64,000 nucleotides of DNA, from the NCBI RefSeq assembly GCF_001866665.1, contig NZ_MLYO01000011.1:62001-126000 (forward strand). The letters are read 5' to 3'. This document shows positions 1-9,969 of the stretch, one piece after another. This DNA is from Streptomyces monashensis. GTDB lineage: Bacteria > Actinomycetota > Actinomycetes > Streptomycetales > Streptomycetaceae. Under the pieces are notes generated by a model. It was given only the letters and a program-made list of their open reading frames with translations, was not told the origin of the DNA and ran no database searches. A program made the position numbers and the translations under genes. Positions within the stretch are counted from its first letter, which is position 1. Each line of letters opens with the position of its first letter.

Positions 1-168
1 CTCCGCTTCGCCGCCGCCGTCGCCGGTGCGGCTGTCCGCGTGGCCGTGGAGTCCTGGGCGGCCACCTCCTCACCGCCGACCGGCCCCGAGGGCCCGGCGG
101 CCCTGGCACTGCACAACCTCAGAGCGCTGAGCGGATTCGACTGGCGCGAGCACGGCCCGGCCAACTGA
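1..168 (+). CDS. TetR-family regulator, C-terminal fragment
   Basis: The window opens inside this gene. The visible 55 codons are in frame 1 and end at TGA 166-168. The end of the peptide reads ALHNLRALSGFDW followed by REHGPAN. An Ala/Val-rich helix followed by an LHNLRAL-type last helix is typical of the ligand-binding end of Streptomyces TetR regulators. The DNA-binding half lies outside the window, so neither targets nor ligand can be read. The identification rests on the tail alone and is moderate. Confidence 0.5.
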   Translation, partial: LRFAAAVAGAAVRVAVESWAATSSPPTGPEGPAALALHNLRALSGFDWREHGPAN

Positions 169-260
169 CGGCGAGCAGGGCCGGGCCACCTGGCGGCGAG
201 CAGGGCCGGGCCATCTGACGGGGGTGGAGCCGGGGCGTCCGATAGGGGGCGGAGCCGGGG

Positions 261-1304
261 TCAGGGCTGCGCGGACCCGGAGTCGGGTTCCTCGGCCCTT
301 CGCTCTTCCCTCTCCCCTTCCCCCTCCCCCCGCCCACCCTCCCCCCGCCCCGCCCGGCTCAGTCGTCCGCCCAACTCCCGTACGCACTCGGCCAGTTCCC
401 CAGGTCCCCGTACGGTGAACTCGAACCCGGCCATCGCGAGCCGTACCGCCAGCCACTCCACGGGATCACCGGAGGTGCCCCGCAGGACGCAGCCGCCCTT
501 CCCGTCGTCCTCCGGCTCCCCGAGCCAGGCCGGCACCCGCGTGGCGACCTGCCCGGCCGGCGCGGCGAAGCCCACCGTGAACTCGTACGTCTCCTGCCGC
601 CGGTTGATGGACCGCCGCAGATACTCGGCGGCGTCCCCCGCCGGCAACTCCCGTGGCGCGAACCGCACTCCGGTCGCGAACGGCTCGCTCACCCGGTCCA
701 CCCGGAACGTGCGCCAGTCCGCCCGGTCGAGGTCATAGGCGACCAGGTACCACCTCCTTCCCGTCGACACCAGCCGGTGCGGCTCGGTCAGCCGCCGCGT
801 CTCGCCGCCCTCCTTGTCGCGGTAGGCGAACCGCAGCCGCTCGTGTCCCGCCACCGCCGACGCCATCACGGTCAGCGTCTCCGGCGCGATGCTCGCGCCG
901 TCCCCGCTGGTCAGCGGTGTGGTCGCGGCCTGCAAGGTGGACACCCGGTGACGCAGCCGGGAAGGCAGCACCTGCTCCAGCTTGGCCAGGGCGCGCACCG
1001 ACGCCTCGTCCACGCCCGCCACCGCGTGCCCGGCTCCGGCCCGCAGCCCCACGGCGATCGCCACCGCCTCCTCGTCGTCCAGTACCAGCGGCGGCATCGC
1101 CTTGCCCGCGACCAGCCGGTACCCGCCGTCCGCGCCCTTCGTCGCCTGCACCGGATAGCCCAGCTCCCGCAGCCGGTCGATGTCCCGCCGCACGGTGCGG
1201 CGCGACACCCGGAGCCGCTCGGCCAGCTCCCCGCCGGGCCACTCGCGCGGGGTCTGGAGGAGTGAGAGCAACTGCAACAGCCGAGCCGGTGTGTCGGTAG
1301 TCAT
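261..1304 (-). CDS. WYL-domain transcriptional regulator (YafY/PafC type)
   Basis: This 347-residue protein starts with a DeoR-like winged helix (about residues 5-55, with RLRVSRRTVRRDIDRLRELGYPV). A WYL domain follows at about 145-210, containing GRRWYLVAYDLDRADWRTFR and the RVDRV strand, and then a WCX-type C-terminal part to about residue 315. The last 30 residues are a low-complexity Gly/Glu/Arg tail. The family regulates transcription, often binding nucleotides or single-stranded DNA through WYL. It lies divergent from the drug exporter that starts 64 bp away, so it probably controls that gene. The ligand is unknown. Confidence 0.85.
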   Translation of the reverse strand: MTTDTPARLLQLLSLLQTPREWPGGELAERLRVSRRTVRRDIDRLRELGYPVQATKGADGGYRLVAGKAMPPLVLDDEEAVAIAVGLRAGAGHAVAGVDEASVRALAKLEQVLPSRLRHRVSTLQAATTPLTSGDGASIAPETLTVMASAVAGHERLRFAYRDKEGGETRRLTEPHRLVSTGRRWYLVAYDLDRADWRTFRVDRVSEPFATGVRFAPRELPAGDAAEYLRRSINRRQETYEFTVGFAAPAGQVATRVPAWLGEPEDDGKGGCVLRGTSGDPVEWLAVRLAMAGFEFTVRGPGELAECVRELGGRLSRAGRGEGGRGEGEGEREERRAEEPDSGSAQP

Positions 1305-1354
1305 ACGGATGAGAATGCCGTACGACTAGGACACGATCTGGCCTAATGGCCTCC

Positions 1355-1367
1355 TAACTTTTCGGAC
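1355..1367 (+). promoter_or_regulatory. -10 element and leaderless start of the exporter
   Basis: TAACTT at 1355-1360 fits the actinobacterial TANNNT -10 consensus. It lies 7 nt before the ATG at 1368, and there is no purine-rich ribosome binding site between. Transcription would then begin at or next to the start codon. No good -35 is visible. Confidence 0.35.
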
Positions 1368-2903
1368 ATGACCTCCTCGGAACAGACCCTCACCCCTCGG
1401 CCGTCTCCGGACGACGCGCCGGCTCCGGGCGACCGGCGCCGCTGGTTCGCCCTGGCCATCGTCATGACGGCGGCCTTCATGGACCTGGTGGACGTGACGA
1501 TCGTCAACATCGCCATCCCGTCCATCCAGCGGGACGCCGGCGCGTCCGTCAGCCAGATCCAGTGGATAACGGCCGGGTACGCCCTCGCCTTCGCCGCGGC
1601 CCTGATCACCGGCGGCCGGCTCGGCGACATCCACGGCCGCAGGCGGCTGTTCCTGGTCGGCATCGGCGGCTTCACACTCGCCTCCGCTCTGTGCGGTTTC
1701 GCCGTGAACCCGGACATGCTGGTCGCCTCCCGCATCCTTCAGGGCAGCATGGCGGCGATGATGGTGCCTCAGGTGCTGTCGATCGTGCACGCCACCTTCC
1801 CGGCTCATGAGCGCGGCAAGGTCTTCGGTCTGTTCGGCGCCGTCGTCGGTCTGGGCGCGGTCTCCGGTCCGCTGCTCGGCGCGCTGTTGACGGAATGGAA
1901 CCTGTTCGGCCTCGAATGGCGGCCCATCTTCCTCATCAACCTCCCCGTCGGTATCGCGGCCTTCCTCCTCGGCCGCCGTTTCATCACCGAGTCCAAGGCG
2001 CCCAAGGCGCTGAAGCTGGACCTCGTCGGTGTCACCCTGGTCTCGCTGGGCCTGCTGATGCTGCTCTACCCGCTCACCCGCGGCCGGGAGCTGGGCTGGC
2101 CGCTGTGGGGGTACCTCTGCATGGCCGGCGCCCTCGTCGTCTTCGCCGCCCTGCTGTCGTACGAAAAACGGAAGGCCGTTCGGGACGGTTCCCCGCTCAT
2201 CGAACTGTCCCTCTTTCGGGTGAAGAGCTTCGCCGCGGGCATCGCCGTGCAGACCGTCTTCGGTGTCGCGCTCGGCATCTTCTTCCTGGTCTGGACGCTG
2301 TACATGCAGATCGGCCTGGGCTGGAGCCCGCTGCGGGCCGGGCTGACCGGGGTGCCCTTCTCGATCGCGGTGTCCGTGGCCGCCGGGATGTCCGTGCAGA
2401 AACTGGTCCCGCGCTTCGGCCGCAAGGTGCTCCAGGCGGGTGCGCTCGTGATGGGCACCGGCGTGCTGCTCTACCTCTGGGAGGCCCACCGCTACGGCCT
2501 TGCCATCGCGTCCTGGCAGATGGCCCTGCCGCTGGTCGTGATGGGCGCCGGCATGGGCCTGATCGTCGCCCCGCTGACGGACGCGGTGCTCTCGGAGGTG
2601 CCGCGCGAGCACGCCGGTTCCGCGTCCGGGCTGATCAACACCGTGCAGCAGATGGGCAACGCGCTCGGGCTCGGGCTCGTGTCGGTCGTCTTCTTCGGGC
2701 GGATCGGCGACCGGCTGGCTCCGGCCCAGGTCGGCCCGGCCTTCGTGCACGCCTTCCAGTACGCGCTGTGGTGGGTTGCCGGGATCATGGGCGCGATCTT
2801 CCTGTTGATGTCCGCCCTGCCGAAGCGGCCGGCGCAGCACGTCGAGGGCGCGGAGGACGGGGAACTGCCCGCGCTGGAGAAGGAACCCGAGCTGGTGTCC
2901 TGA
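1368..2903 (+). CDS. MFS drug:H+ antiporter, DHA2 (14-TMS, EmrB/QacA) family
   Basis: This 511-residue protein has about fourteen hydrophobic segments. Early motifs are typical of DHA2 exporters: MDLVDVTIVNIAIPSI in TM1, then GGRLGDIHGRRRLFLVG (motif A) and GPLLGALL (motif C, about residue 165). It would export hydrophobic or cationic compounds against a proton gradient in the membrane. It is a single gene followed by a strong terminator and is divergent from the WYL regulator. The ATG has no evident Shine-Dalgarno sequence. The substrate cannot be inferred. Confidence 0.88.
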   Translation: MTSSEQTLTPRPSPDDAPAPGDRRRWFALAIVMTAAFMDLVDVTIVNIAIPSIQRDAGASVSQIQWITAGYALAFAAALITGGRLGDIHGRRRLFLVGIGGFTLASALCGFAVNPDMLVASRILQGSMAAMMVPQVLSIVHATFPAHERGKVFGLFGAVVGLGAVSGPLLGALLTEWNLFGLEWRPIFLINLPVGIAAFLLGRRFITESKAPKALKLDLVGVTLVSLGLLMLLYPLTRGRELGWPLWGYLCMAGALVVFAALLSYEKRKAVRDGSPLIELSLFRVKSFAAGIAVQTVFGVALGIFFLVWTLYMQIGLGWSPLRAGLTGVPFSIAVSVAAGMSVQKLVPRFGRKVLQAGALVMGTGVLLYLWEAHRYGLAIASWQMALPLVVMGAGMGLIVAPLTDAVLSEVPREHAGSASGLINTVQQMGNALGLGLVSVVFFGRIGDRLAPAQVGPAFVHAFQYALWWVAGIMGAIFLLMSALPKRPAQHVEGAEDGELPALEKEPELVS

Positions 2904-2938
2904 CCGGGCGGTGAGATGTCCCGACCCGCGACGTGACG

Positions 2939-2969
2939 GGCCCGGCACCGGTCAGGTGCCGGGCCTTTC
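2939..2969 (+). terminator. Intrinsic terminator after the DHA2 exporter
   Basis: An 11-bp stem (2939-2949 with 2955-2965, core CCCGGCACC/GGTGCCGGG) encloses a 5-nt loop. It is followed by a short T-run (CCTTTCT), which fits a rho-independent terminator. Confidence 0.8.
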
Positions 2970-2982
2970 TGTTGGTCCGGAA

Positions 2983-3088
2983 GTCCGTTCATGCCCGATT
3001 GGAGTCTGAACCTGTTTACATTCCGGAAAGCCGCGCGTAGCCTCGCAGTGAAACCACACGTTCGGGCATTACTCGGAAGTGAACGGAC
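2983..3088. promoter_or_regulatory. fruR promoter and nested inverted repeats (probable FruR operators)
   Basis: TTTACA (3015-3020) and TAGCCT (3038-3043) are separated by 17 bp and form a good housekeeping promoter. Two repeat pairs surround it. GTCCGTTCA (2983-2991) is the exact inverse of TGAACGGAC (3080-3088). TGCCCGA (2992-2998) is the exact inverse of TCGGGCA (3062-3068). The arrangement suggests a repressor bridging two sites around the promoter, most simply the DeoR-type product of the next gene. Confidence 0.6.
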
Positions 3089-3109
3089 ATCGAGGCGGAG
3101 GCGAGCGGG

Positions 3110-3871
3110 ATGTACGCACCGGAACGGCAGCAGGAGATCCTCCGGCTCGCCCGTGACGGCGGCCGGGTGGACGTGCTGTCGCTCGCCGAGGAGTTCCAGG
3201 TCACGGCGGAGACGATCCGCCGTGACCTGAAGGCCCTCGACCGCGCCGGTCTGGTCCGCCGCGTCCACGGCGGCGCCATCCCCGCCGGGCGCCTCGACTT
3301 CGAACCGGACCTCGCCGAGCGCGAGGGCACCTCCGCCGACGAGAAGGACCGCATCGCCAAGGCGGCCCTCACGGAGCTGCCGACCGAGGGCACGATGATC
3401 CTCGACGCCGGTACGACGGTTGCGCGGCTGGCGGCCGCCATCCCGCTGGAGTCCTCGCTCACCGTCGTCACGCACAGCCTGCCGATCGCGGCCCGCCTCG
3501 CGGACCACCCCGGCATCCAGCTCCACCTCGTCGGGGGGCGCGTACGGCACCGTACGCGCGCCGCCGTGGACGCCTGGGCGCTGCGCGCGTACGGCGAGAT
3601 CCGGGCGGACGTGCTCTTCGTGGCGGCCAACGGCTTCTCCGCCGAGCACGGCCTGACCACCCCCGACCTCGCCGAGGCCGCGGTGAAGCGGGCCGCGGTC
3701 GCCGCCGCCCGCCGCGTGGTGCTCCTGGCCGACTCCGCCAAGCACGGCCAGGAGCACTTCGCCCGCTTCGCCGACCTGAGCGACGTGGACCTGCTGATCA
3801 CCGACAGCGGGCTGAGCCCCGAAGACACCGCCGCCATCGAGCGCGGCGGCACGGAAGTAGTGCGCGCATGA
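3110..3871 (+). CDS. fruR: DeoR-family regulator of fructose uptake
   Basis: This 253-residue regulator has an N-terminal DeoR winged helix (about 1-57, with EEFQVTAETIRRDLKALDRAGLVRRVHGGA, the DeoR signature). A sugar-phosphate-sensing domain follows (about 75-235; DAGTTVARLA, and VLLADSAKHGQEHFARFADL near the end). Members usually sense a phosphosugar, here most likely fructose 1-phosphate. It overlaps fruK by four bases (ATGA) and so heads the fruR-fruK-fruA operon. Inverted repeats around its promoter point to autoregulation. The start is supported by a GAGGCGGAGGCG purine run upstream. Confidence 0.88.
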   Translation: MYAPERQQEILRLARDGGRVDVLSLAEEFQVTAETIRRDLKALDRAGLVRRVHGGAIPAGRLDFEPDLAEREGTSADEKDRIAKAALTELPTEGTMILDAGTTVARLAAAIPLESSLTVVTHSLPIAARLADHPGIQLHLVGGRVRHRTRAAVDAWALRAYGEIRADVLFVAANGFSAEHGLTTPDLAEAAVKRAAVAAARRVVLLADSAKHGQEHFARFADLSDVDLLITDSGLSPEDTAAIERGGTEVVRA

Positions 3872-4815
3872 TCCTCACCGTCACCCCCAACCCCTCCCTC
3901 GACCGCACCTACGAGGTCCCCACGCTGGAGCGCGGCGAGGTCATCCGCGCCACCGGTGAGCGCATGGACCCGGGCGGCAAGGGCGTGAACGTCTCGCGCG
4001 CCGTGGCGGCCGCCGGACAGCGCACGGTCGCGGTCCTGCCCCTGGGAGGTGCGCCGGGGGCGCTCATCGCCGAGCTGCTCGACGCGCAGGGCATCGAGGT
4101 CGCGCCGGTCCCGGTCGCCGGAGCCACCCGCTCCAACATCGCGCTCGTCGAGTCCGACGGGGTGCTCACCAAGATCAACGCGCCGGGGCCCGTGCTGTCG
4201 CCCTCGGAGCAGGAACTCCTCCTGGACACGGTGCGGGACCAGTCGCGCGACGCCGACTGGATCGCGTGCTGCGGCAGTCTGCCCCGGGGTCTCGCGCCCT
4301 CGTGGTACGCCGATGTCGTCACGCGGGCTCACGCGGGGGGCGCACGCATCGCCCTGGACACCTCGGGACGTGCGCTGCTGGAGGCGCTGCGCGCGCGGCC
4401 CGATGTGGTGAAGCCGAATGCCGAGGAGCTCGCGCAGGCCGTCGAGCGCCCCCTGGCCACCGTGGGTGACGCGCTGAAGGCGGCCGAGGAGTTGCGCGGC
4501 ATGGGCGCGCGCGCCGTGCTCGCGAGCCTGGGTGCCGACGGGCAGCTCCTCGTGGAGGACACGGGCGCCTGGTTCGCCCACGCGCGTGTGGACACCGTCC
4601 GCAGCAACGTCGGCGCCGGCGACTCCTCCCTCGCCGGCTTCCTGATCGCCGGCGGCAGCGGCCCCGAGGCCCTCGCCTCCGCCGTCGCCCACGGCGCCGC
4701 CGCCGTCCAGCTCCCCGGCAGTGTGATGCCGACGCCCGCCGACCTGGACCCGTCGGTGGTGACCGTCACGGCCGAGATCCCCCTCGACCGCGAACTGACG
4801 GATCCGGTGTCATGA
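3868..4815 (+). CDS. fruK: 1-phosphofructokinase
   Basis: This 315-residue PfkB/ribokinase-fold kinase phosphorylates fructose 1-phosphate (the product of the fructose PTS) to fructose 1,6-bisphosphate in the cytosol. Visible signatures are ILTVTPNPSLDRTYEV at the N-terminus, DPGGKGVNVSRA (substrate-binding GG motif, about residues 34-45), and GAGDSSLAGF with catalytic Asp252. Length is normal for FruK. Translation is coupled to fruR through ATGA. It is separated from fruA by 283 bp of unusually C-rich sequence. Confidence 0.93.
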   Translation: MILTVTPNPSLDRTYEVPTLERGEVIRATGERMDPGGKGVNVSRAVAAAGQRTVAVLPLGGAPGALIAELLDAQGIEVAPVPVAGATRSNIALVESDGVLTKINAPGPVLSPSEQELLLDTVRDQSRDADWIACCGSLPRGLAPSWYADVVTRAHAGGARIALDTSGRALLEALRARPDVVKPNAEELAQAVERPLATVGDALKAAEELRGMGARAVLASLGADGQLLVEDTGAWFAHARVDTVRSNVGAGDSSLAGFLIAGGSGPEALASAVAHGAAAVQLPGSVMPTPADLDPSVVTVTAEIPLDRELTDPVS

Positions 4816-5098
4816 CCTGGATCGCGCTCCATGGCGCACGCCCCGGTACCCGGCACCTTGGCGCGCGCCCCCGACCGACACCCCCGGAAGCGCGCACCCC
4901 ACCGGCCCCGAAGCGGCGGGACTCCCCGTCACTCGCCGCGGCCACCGGGCGGCACCACCGGCCGAGCCACGGTGCCACCCCCGGGAGGCGAGGTTTCCCC
5001 GGCCCCGCCTCCCGCCCGGTCCCATGCCCCCACCGCACCCCCGTCCCCCTTTCCGCCCACCCCTTCCCCCGGGCGATACGCGTGCATTGGAGCCCGCG
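4816..5098 (+). other. C-rich spacer between fruK and fruA
   Basis: 283 bp, extremely C/G-rich on this strand, with runs such as CCCCCACCGCACCCCC. It holds no convincing gene or terminator. A reading frame from an ATG overlapping the fruK stop (4812) has Pro/Arg/His-biased translation and no family resemblance. The spacer could hold an internal fruA promoter or mRNA processing site, but no clear -10 was seen. Confidence 0.5.
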
Positions 5099-7285
<2,187 letters not shown>

Positions 7286-7360
7286 CCGCCGGTCGCGCCC
7301 TGCCCCGCGCCTTGTCCCTTTAGTTCGCTGTGAGTTGTTCACGGCACCTGCGAGATACGT

Positions 7361-7390
7361 CACGGTCCGGGATCAAAGTCCCGGACCGTG
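7361..7390. promoter_or_regulatory. Perfect 12-bp inverted repeat between fruA and a small membrane gene
   Basis: CACGGTCCGGGA (7361-7372) and TCCCGGACCGTG (7379-7390) are exact inverses around a 6-nt loop TCAAAG. The stem is strong but not followed by a T-run. It ends 16 nt before the next start codon. It may be a T-less terminator for the fru operon or an operator. Confidence 0.55.
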
Positions 7391-7406
7391 GTGTGTACTG
7401 GGACGC

Positions 7407-7658
7407 ATGCCTGAGCACGTCCCGATTCTCCAGCTGATCGGCGTGGCCGTCCTCGCCGTGGCGGCCGTCATCTGGGCCCTCACCCTGCTGCGCCTGCTGG
7501 ACCGCGCCGGCCTGCGGCCCTCCGCCGGGCGCGCCACGACCCCGCTGCCGGCCCTGCCGCGCCAGACCCGGGTCGGCCCCGAGCTGGAGTCCGTCGAGCT
7601 GACCCCCGCGGAACAGGCCGCGTTCGCGGGCCTGGCACGGCAACTCGCCGACGGCTGA
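7407..7658 (+). CDS. Small single-pass membrane protein, unknown function
   Basis: This 83-residue protein has one hydrophobic helix (about residues 8-28, LIGVAVLAVAAVIWALTLL) followed by a charged, Pro-containing cytoplasmic tail ending in PAEQAAFAGLARQLADG. The ATG at 7407 was chosen because the helix begins shortly after it and sequence upstream is hairpin. A TACTGG hexamer close to the ATG leaves a leaderless start possible. No family is recognised. It lies between the fru operon and the convergent DUF6227 gene. Confidence 0.6.
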   Translation: MPEHVPILQLIGVAVLAVAAVIWALTLLRLLDRAGLRPSAGRATTPLPALPRQTRVGPELESVELTPAEQAAFAGLARQLADG

Positions 7659-7699
7659 CGGCACACGTCACCTCCGCTGCCCGCGCACCCCCTACGGGG

Positions 7700-8446
7700 C
7701 TACCCCTGCCGCGCCGCCCGCCGCTCCATGGCGTCCCGCGCCTCGTCCTCCGACATGTAGACCTCGCACATGTGCCGTCCGTCGGGCGTCGCTGTGTGCT
7801 CGGTCTCCCACAGGGAGATCTCGCTCTCGTCCGGCAGCAGGAACGCGTGCTCGTACAGCGCGTAGCTCAAACCGACGCGTCCGGCCCGCCCCGGGCGCCC
7901 GAACGCCTGCGTGATCTCGTGCGCGGTCGCCGTCGCCAGCAGCGCCGCAGTCTCCGCGCCGGGCCGGTCCGGATTCTCCGCGCGGCGCAGCAGCCGGCGC
8001 GCGTGGTCCGCGGAGTCGCCGGAGGCGAACACGTGCCGGGGCTCGGGAATCGCCCACAGCCGCATCAGCGCGGGCAGCTCGAACTCCGGCGCGTCCGGCG
8101 GCAGCCCGAGCCGGGCCGTGGCCGTCTGCAGCTCCTCGTCGTCGACGTACACCTCGTGTTCCGGTGCGCTGCCCGGGGCAGGGTTGTGGACGAGCTCCCA
8201 CAGCGTGACCGCCGAGCCGTCGGCGAGCAGCCAGGTGTGCCGGTACGTCTCCCGGTGCAGCCCCGCGCTGTGGTACGCGGAGTGCAGCGAACTGTCGTGC
8301 GCCAGCGCGCAGTCGAGCTGCCGTATCACCTCGTCGGGCAGCTCGAAGGAGTTCAGGGCACGGCCGAGGAGTCGCGCGAGATGCTCCTCCGGAGACTCGG
8401 GCGACTCGGCTGGTTCGTACGCTGCCGTCTCGTACGGAACGCTCAA
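7700..8446 (-). CDS. DUF6227-like Streptomyces protein
   Basis: This 248-residue soluble acidic protein contains two copies of a similar block: HRETYRHTWLLADGSAVTLWELVHN...HEVYVDDEEL (about 64-105) and LYEHAFLLPDESEISLWETEHT...HMCEVYMSEDEA (about 195-240). This repeat points to internal duplication. I recall such proteins as the Streptomyces-restricted DUF6227 family, but no biochemical role is known to me. It is monocistronic, convergent with the small membrane gene, and preceded by a perfect 15-bp palindrome. Confidence 0.65.
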   Translation of the reverse strand: MSVPYETAAYEPAESPESPEEHLARLLGRALNSFELPDEVIRQLDCALAHDSSLHSAYHSAGLHRETYRHTWLLADGSAVTLWELVHNPAPGSAPEHEVYVDDEELQTATARLGLPPDAPEFELPALMRLWAIPEPRHVFASGDSADHARRLLRRAENPDRPGAETAALLATATAHEITQAFGRPGRAGRVGLSYALYEHAFLLPDESEISLWETEHTATPDGRHMCEVYMSEDEARDAMERRAARQG

Positions 8447-8503
8447 GACATCTCCCGGCGTTGCTGCATGTCACCTTGTGGGTGCATACCGTAGCCCCTC
8501 GGT

Positions 8504-8518
8504 CGGACATCATGTCCG
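8504..8518. promoter_or_regulatory. Perfect palindrome CGGACAT-C-ATGTCCG
   Basis: A 7-1-7 bp perfect palindrome lies 57 bp upstream of the DUF6227 start codon and outside any gene. It is of the size expected for a dimeric repressor operator. The cognate regulator is unknown. Confidence 0.45.
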
Positions 8519-8539
8519 GGAACCGAGAAAACGTACGCC

Positions 8540-8580
8540 GGGAAAACGCGCGGGCCGCGCGAGAAGTTCCCGCGCGGCCC
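8540..8580 (-). terminator. Terminator of the L,D-transpeptidase gene
   Basis: GGGCCGCGCG (8552-8561) pairs with CGCGCGGCCC (8571-8580) over a 9-nt loop. On the minus strand the stem is followed by GCGCGTTTTCC, giving a T-run. It lies 23 bp beyond the stop of the minus-strand transpeptidase gene. Confidence 0.75.
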
Positions 8581-8603
8581 CACATCTCGTCAAAAGTCGC
8601 CGC

Positions 8604-9836
8604 TCAGACGGCACTTCCGGCGGTCCAGGCGCTCCACGACATGTTCCAGCCGTTCAGCCCGTTGTCCGGGGAGACCGTCGTGTCCGGAGAGTTCTTCACG
8701 ATCACGACGTCCCCGACGAGCGTGTTGTCGAAGAACCACTTGGCCTGGGTGTCACCCTGCGCCCCCTGCACGTCCGCGAGCCCGACACAGCCGTGGCTGG
8801 TGCCCGAGCGGCCGAAGGGCGGATTGCCCTTGTTGTACCAGTAGTTGCCGTGGATGAACGTCCCCGACGAGGTCAGCCGCATCGCATGCGGCACGTCCGG
8901 GATGTCGTACTCCCCGCCGAAGCCGACCGTCGATCCGTTCATGCGCGTCTGCACGAACTTCTCGGAGATCACCATCTGCCCGTTGTACGTCGTGTGCTCC
9001 GCGCTGCCCGCGGAGATCGGTACCGACTTGATCGTTCGGCCGTCCCGCACGACCGTCATCGTCTGCGTGTTGGCGTCGACGGTGGACACCTGCGACCGGC
9101 CGACGGTGAAGGAGACGGTCTTCTTCTGCACCCCGTAGACACCGTTCGCGCCCTGGACCCCGTCCAGGTCGATCTTCATCGTGACCTTGGAGCCGGCCTT
9201 CCAGTAGTCCTGCGGGCGGAAGTCCAGGCGCTGGTTCCCGAACCAGTGCCCGACCACCTGCTGACCGCTGCTGGAGTTGACCGTGATGTGCGACTGCACG
9301 GCCTTCCTGTCGGTGATCGCCTTGTCGAAGGTGAACGACACCGGCATGCCCACCCCGACCGTGCTGCCGTCGTCCGGCGTGTAGGTGCCGATGAAGCTGT
9401 TCGCCGAGGTGACGGTGGTGAAGATGGAGTTGGCCGCCGCGGTCAGCCCGTTCGCGTCCTTCGCGGTCGCGGCGATCTGGTACTTCGTCCCGCGGTCCAG
9501 CTGCTCCTTCGGCTTCCAGGTGCTGCCGTCCGCGGATATCGCCCCGGCCACGGTCTGCCCGGACCCCGACACGGTCATCTTCACGTCGGTCAGCTTGCCG
9601 TCGCTGACCTTCACGCCGGTGGCGTTGATGGACGCGCTGGTCGAACCGTCCTTCGCCGAGATCGTGATCTTCGCGGTCGACGTCTTGGGGGAGTCCTTGC
9701 CGCCCTTGTCGTCGGTGGCGTTGGCGCTGCCACCGCAGGCGGTCAGGGTGAGGGTGCCGACCATCAGGGCGGCACAGGCCCCCAGTACGCGCCGCGCTGC
9801 AATGTCCGGCGTTGTCACGGGCTGCTCCAGGTTCAT
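8604..9836 (-). CDS. Lipoprotein L,D-transpeptidase (YkuD) with N-terminal Ig-like domains
   Basis: This 410-residue exported lipoprotein forms 3-3 peptidoglycan cross-links or attaches proteins to the wall outside the membrane. It has a lipoprotein signal peptide with lipobox LTAC (Cys34). A Gly/Lys/Asp linker and two Ig-like segments (about 50-245) resemble the mycobacterial Ldt A/B domains. The YkuD catalytic domain follows, with FIHGNYWYN and SHGCVGL (His348, catalytic Cys350). The start is the ATG at 9836 because the signal peptide follows at once; longer frames upstream lack one. The gene stands alone and has its own terminator. Confidence 0.92.
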   Translation of the reverse strand: MNLEQPVTTPDIAARRVLGACAALMVGTLTLTACGGSANATDDKGGKDSPKTSTAKITISAKDGSTSASINATGVKVSDGKLTDVKMTVSGSGQTVAGAISADGSTWKPKEQLDRGTKYQIAATAKDANGLTAAANSIFTTVTSANSFIGTYTPDDGSTVGVGMPVSFTFDKAITDRKAVQSHITVNSSSGQQVVGHWFGNQRLDFRPQDYWKAGSKVTMKIDLDGVQGANGVYGVQKKTVSFTVGRSQVSTVDANTQTMTVVRDGRTIKSVPISAGSAEHTTYNGQMVISEKFVQTRMNGSTVGFGGEYDIPDVPHAMRLTSSGTFIHGNYWYNKGNPPFGRSGTSHGCVGLADVQGAQGDTQAKWFFDNTLVGDVVIVKNSPDTTVSPDNGLNGWNMSWSAWTAGSAV

Positions 9837-9969
9837 GTGATGTGCGTGATCCGTTCCAGTGCGTGGAGAAAGAGTGCACAGAGCCCCGGGTAGGTTCCCG
9901 CCGGCTTCCCTGAACGCCATCACGTGACAGAACCGCGACAATCGGGCTCGCCCGACGCCCGGCACCGCC

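Noticed and set aside
8180..8192. TTGTGGACG, a near DnaA box
   Set aside because: One mismatch, inside the DUF6227 coding region, and single.
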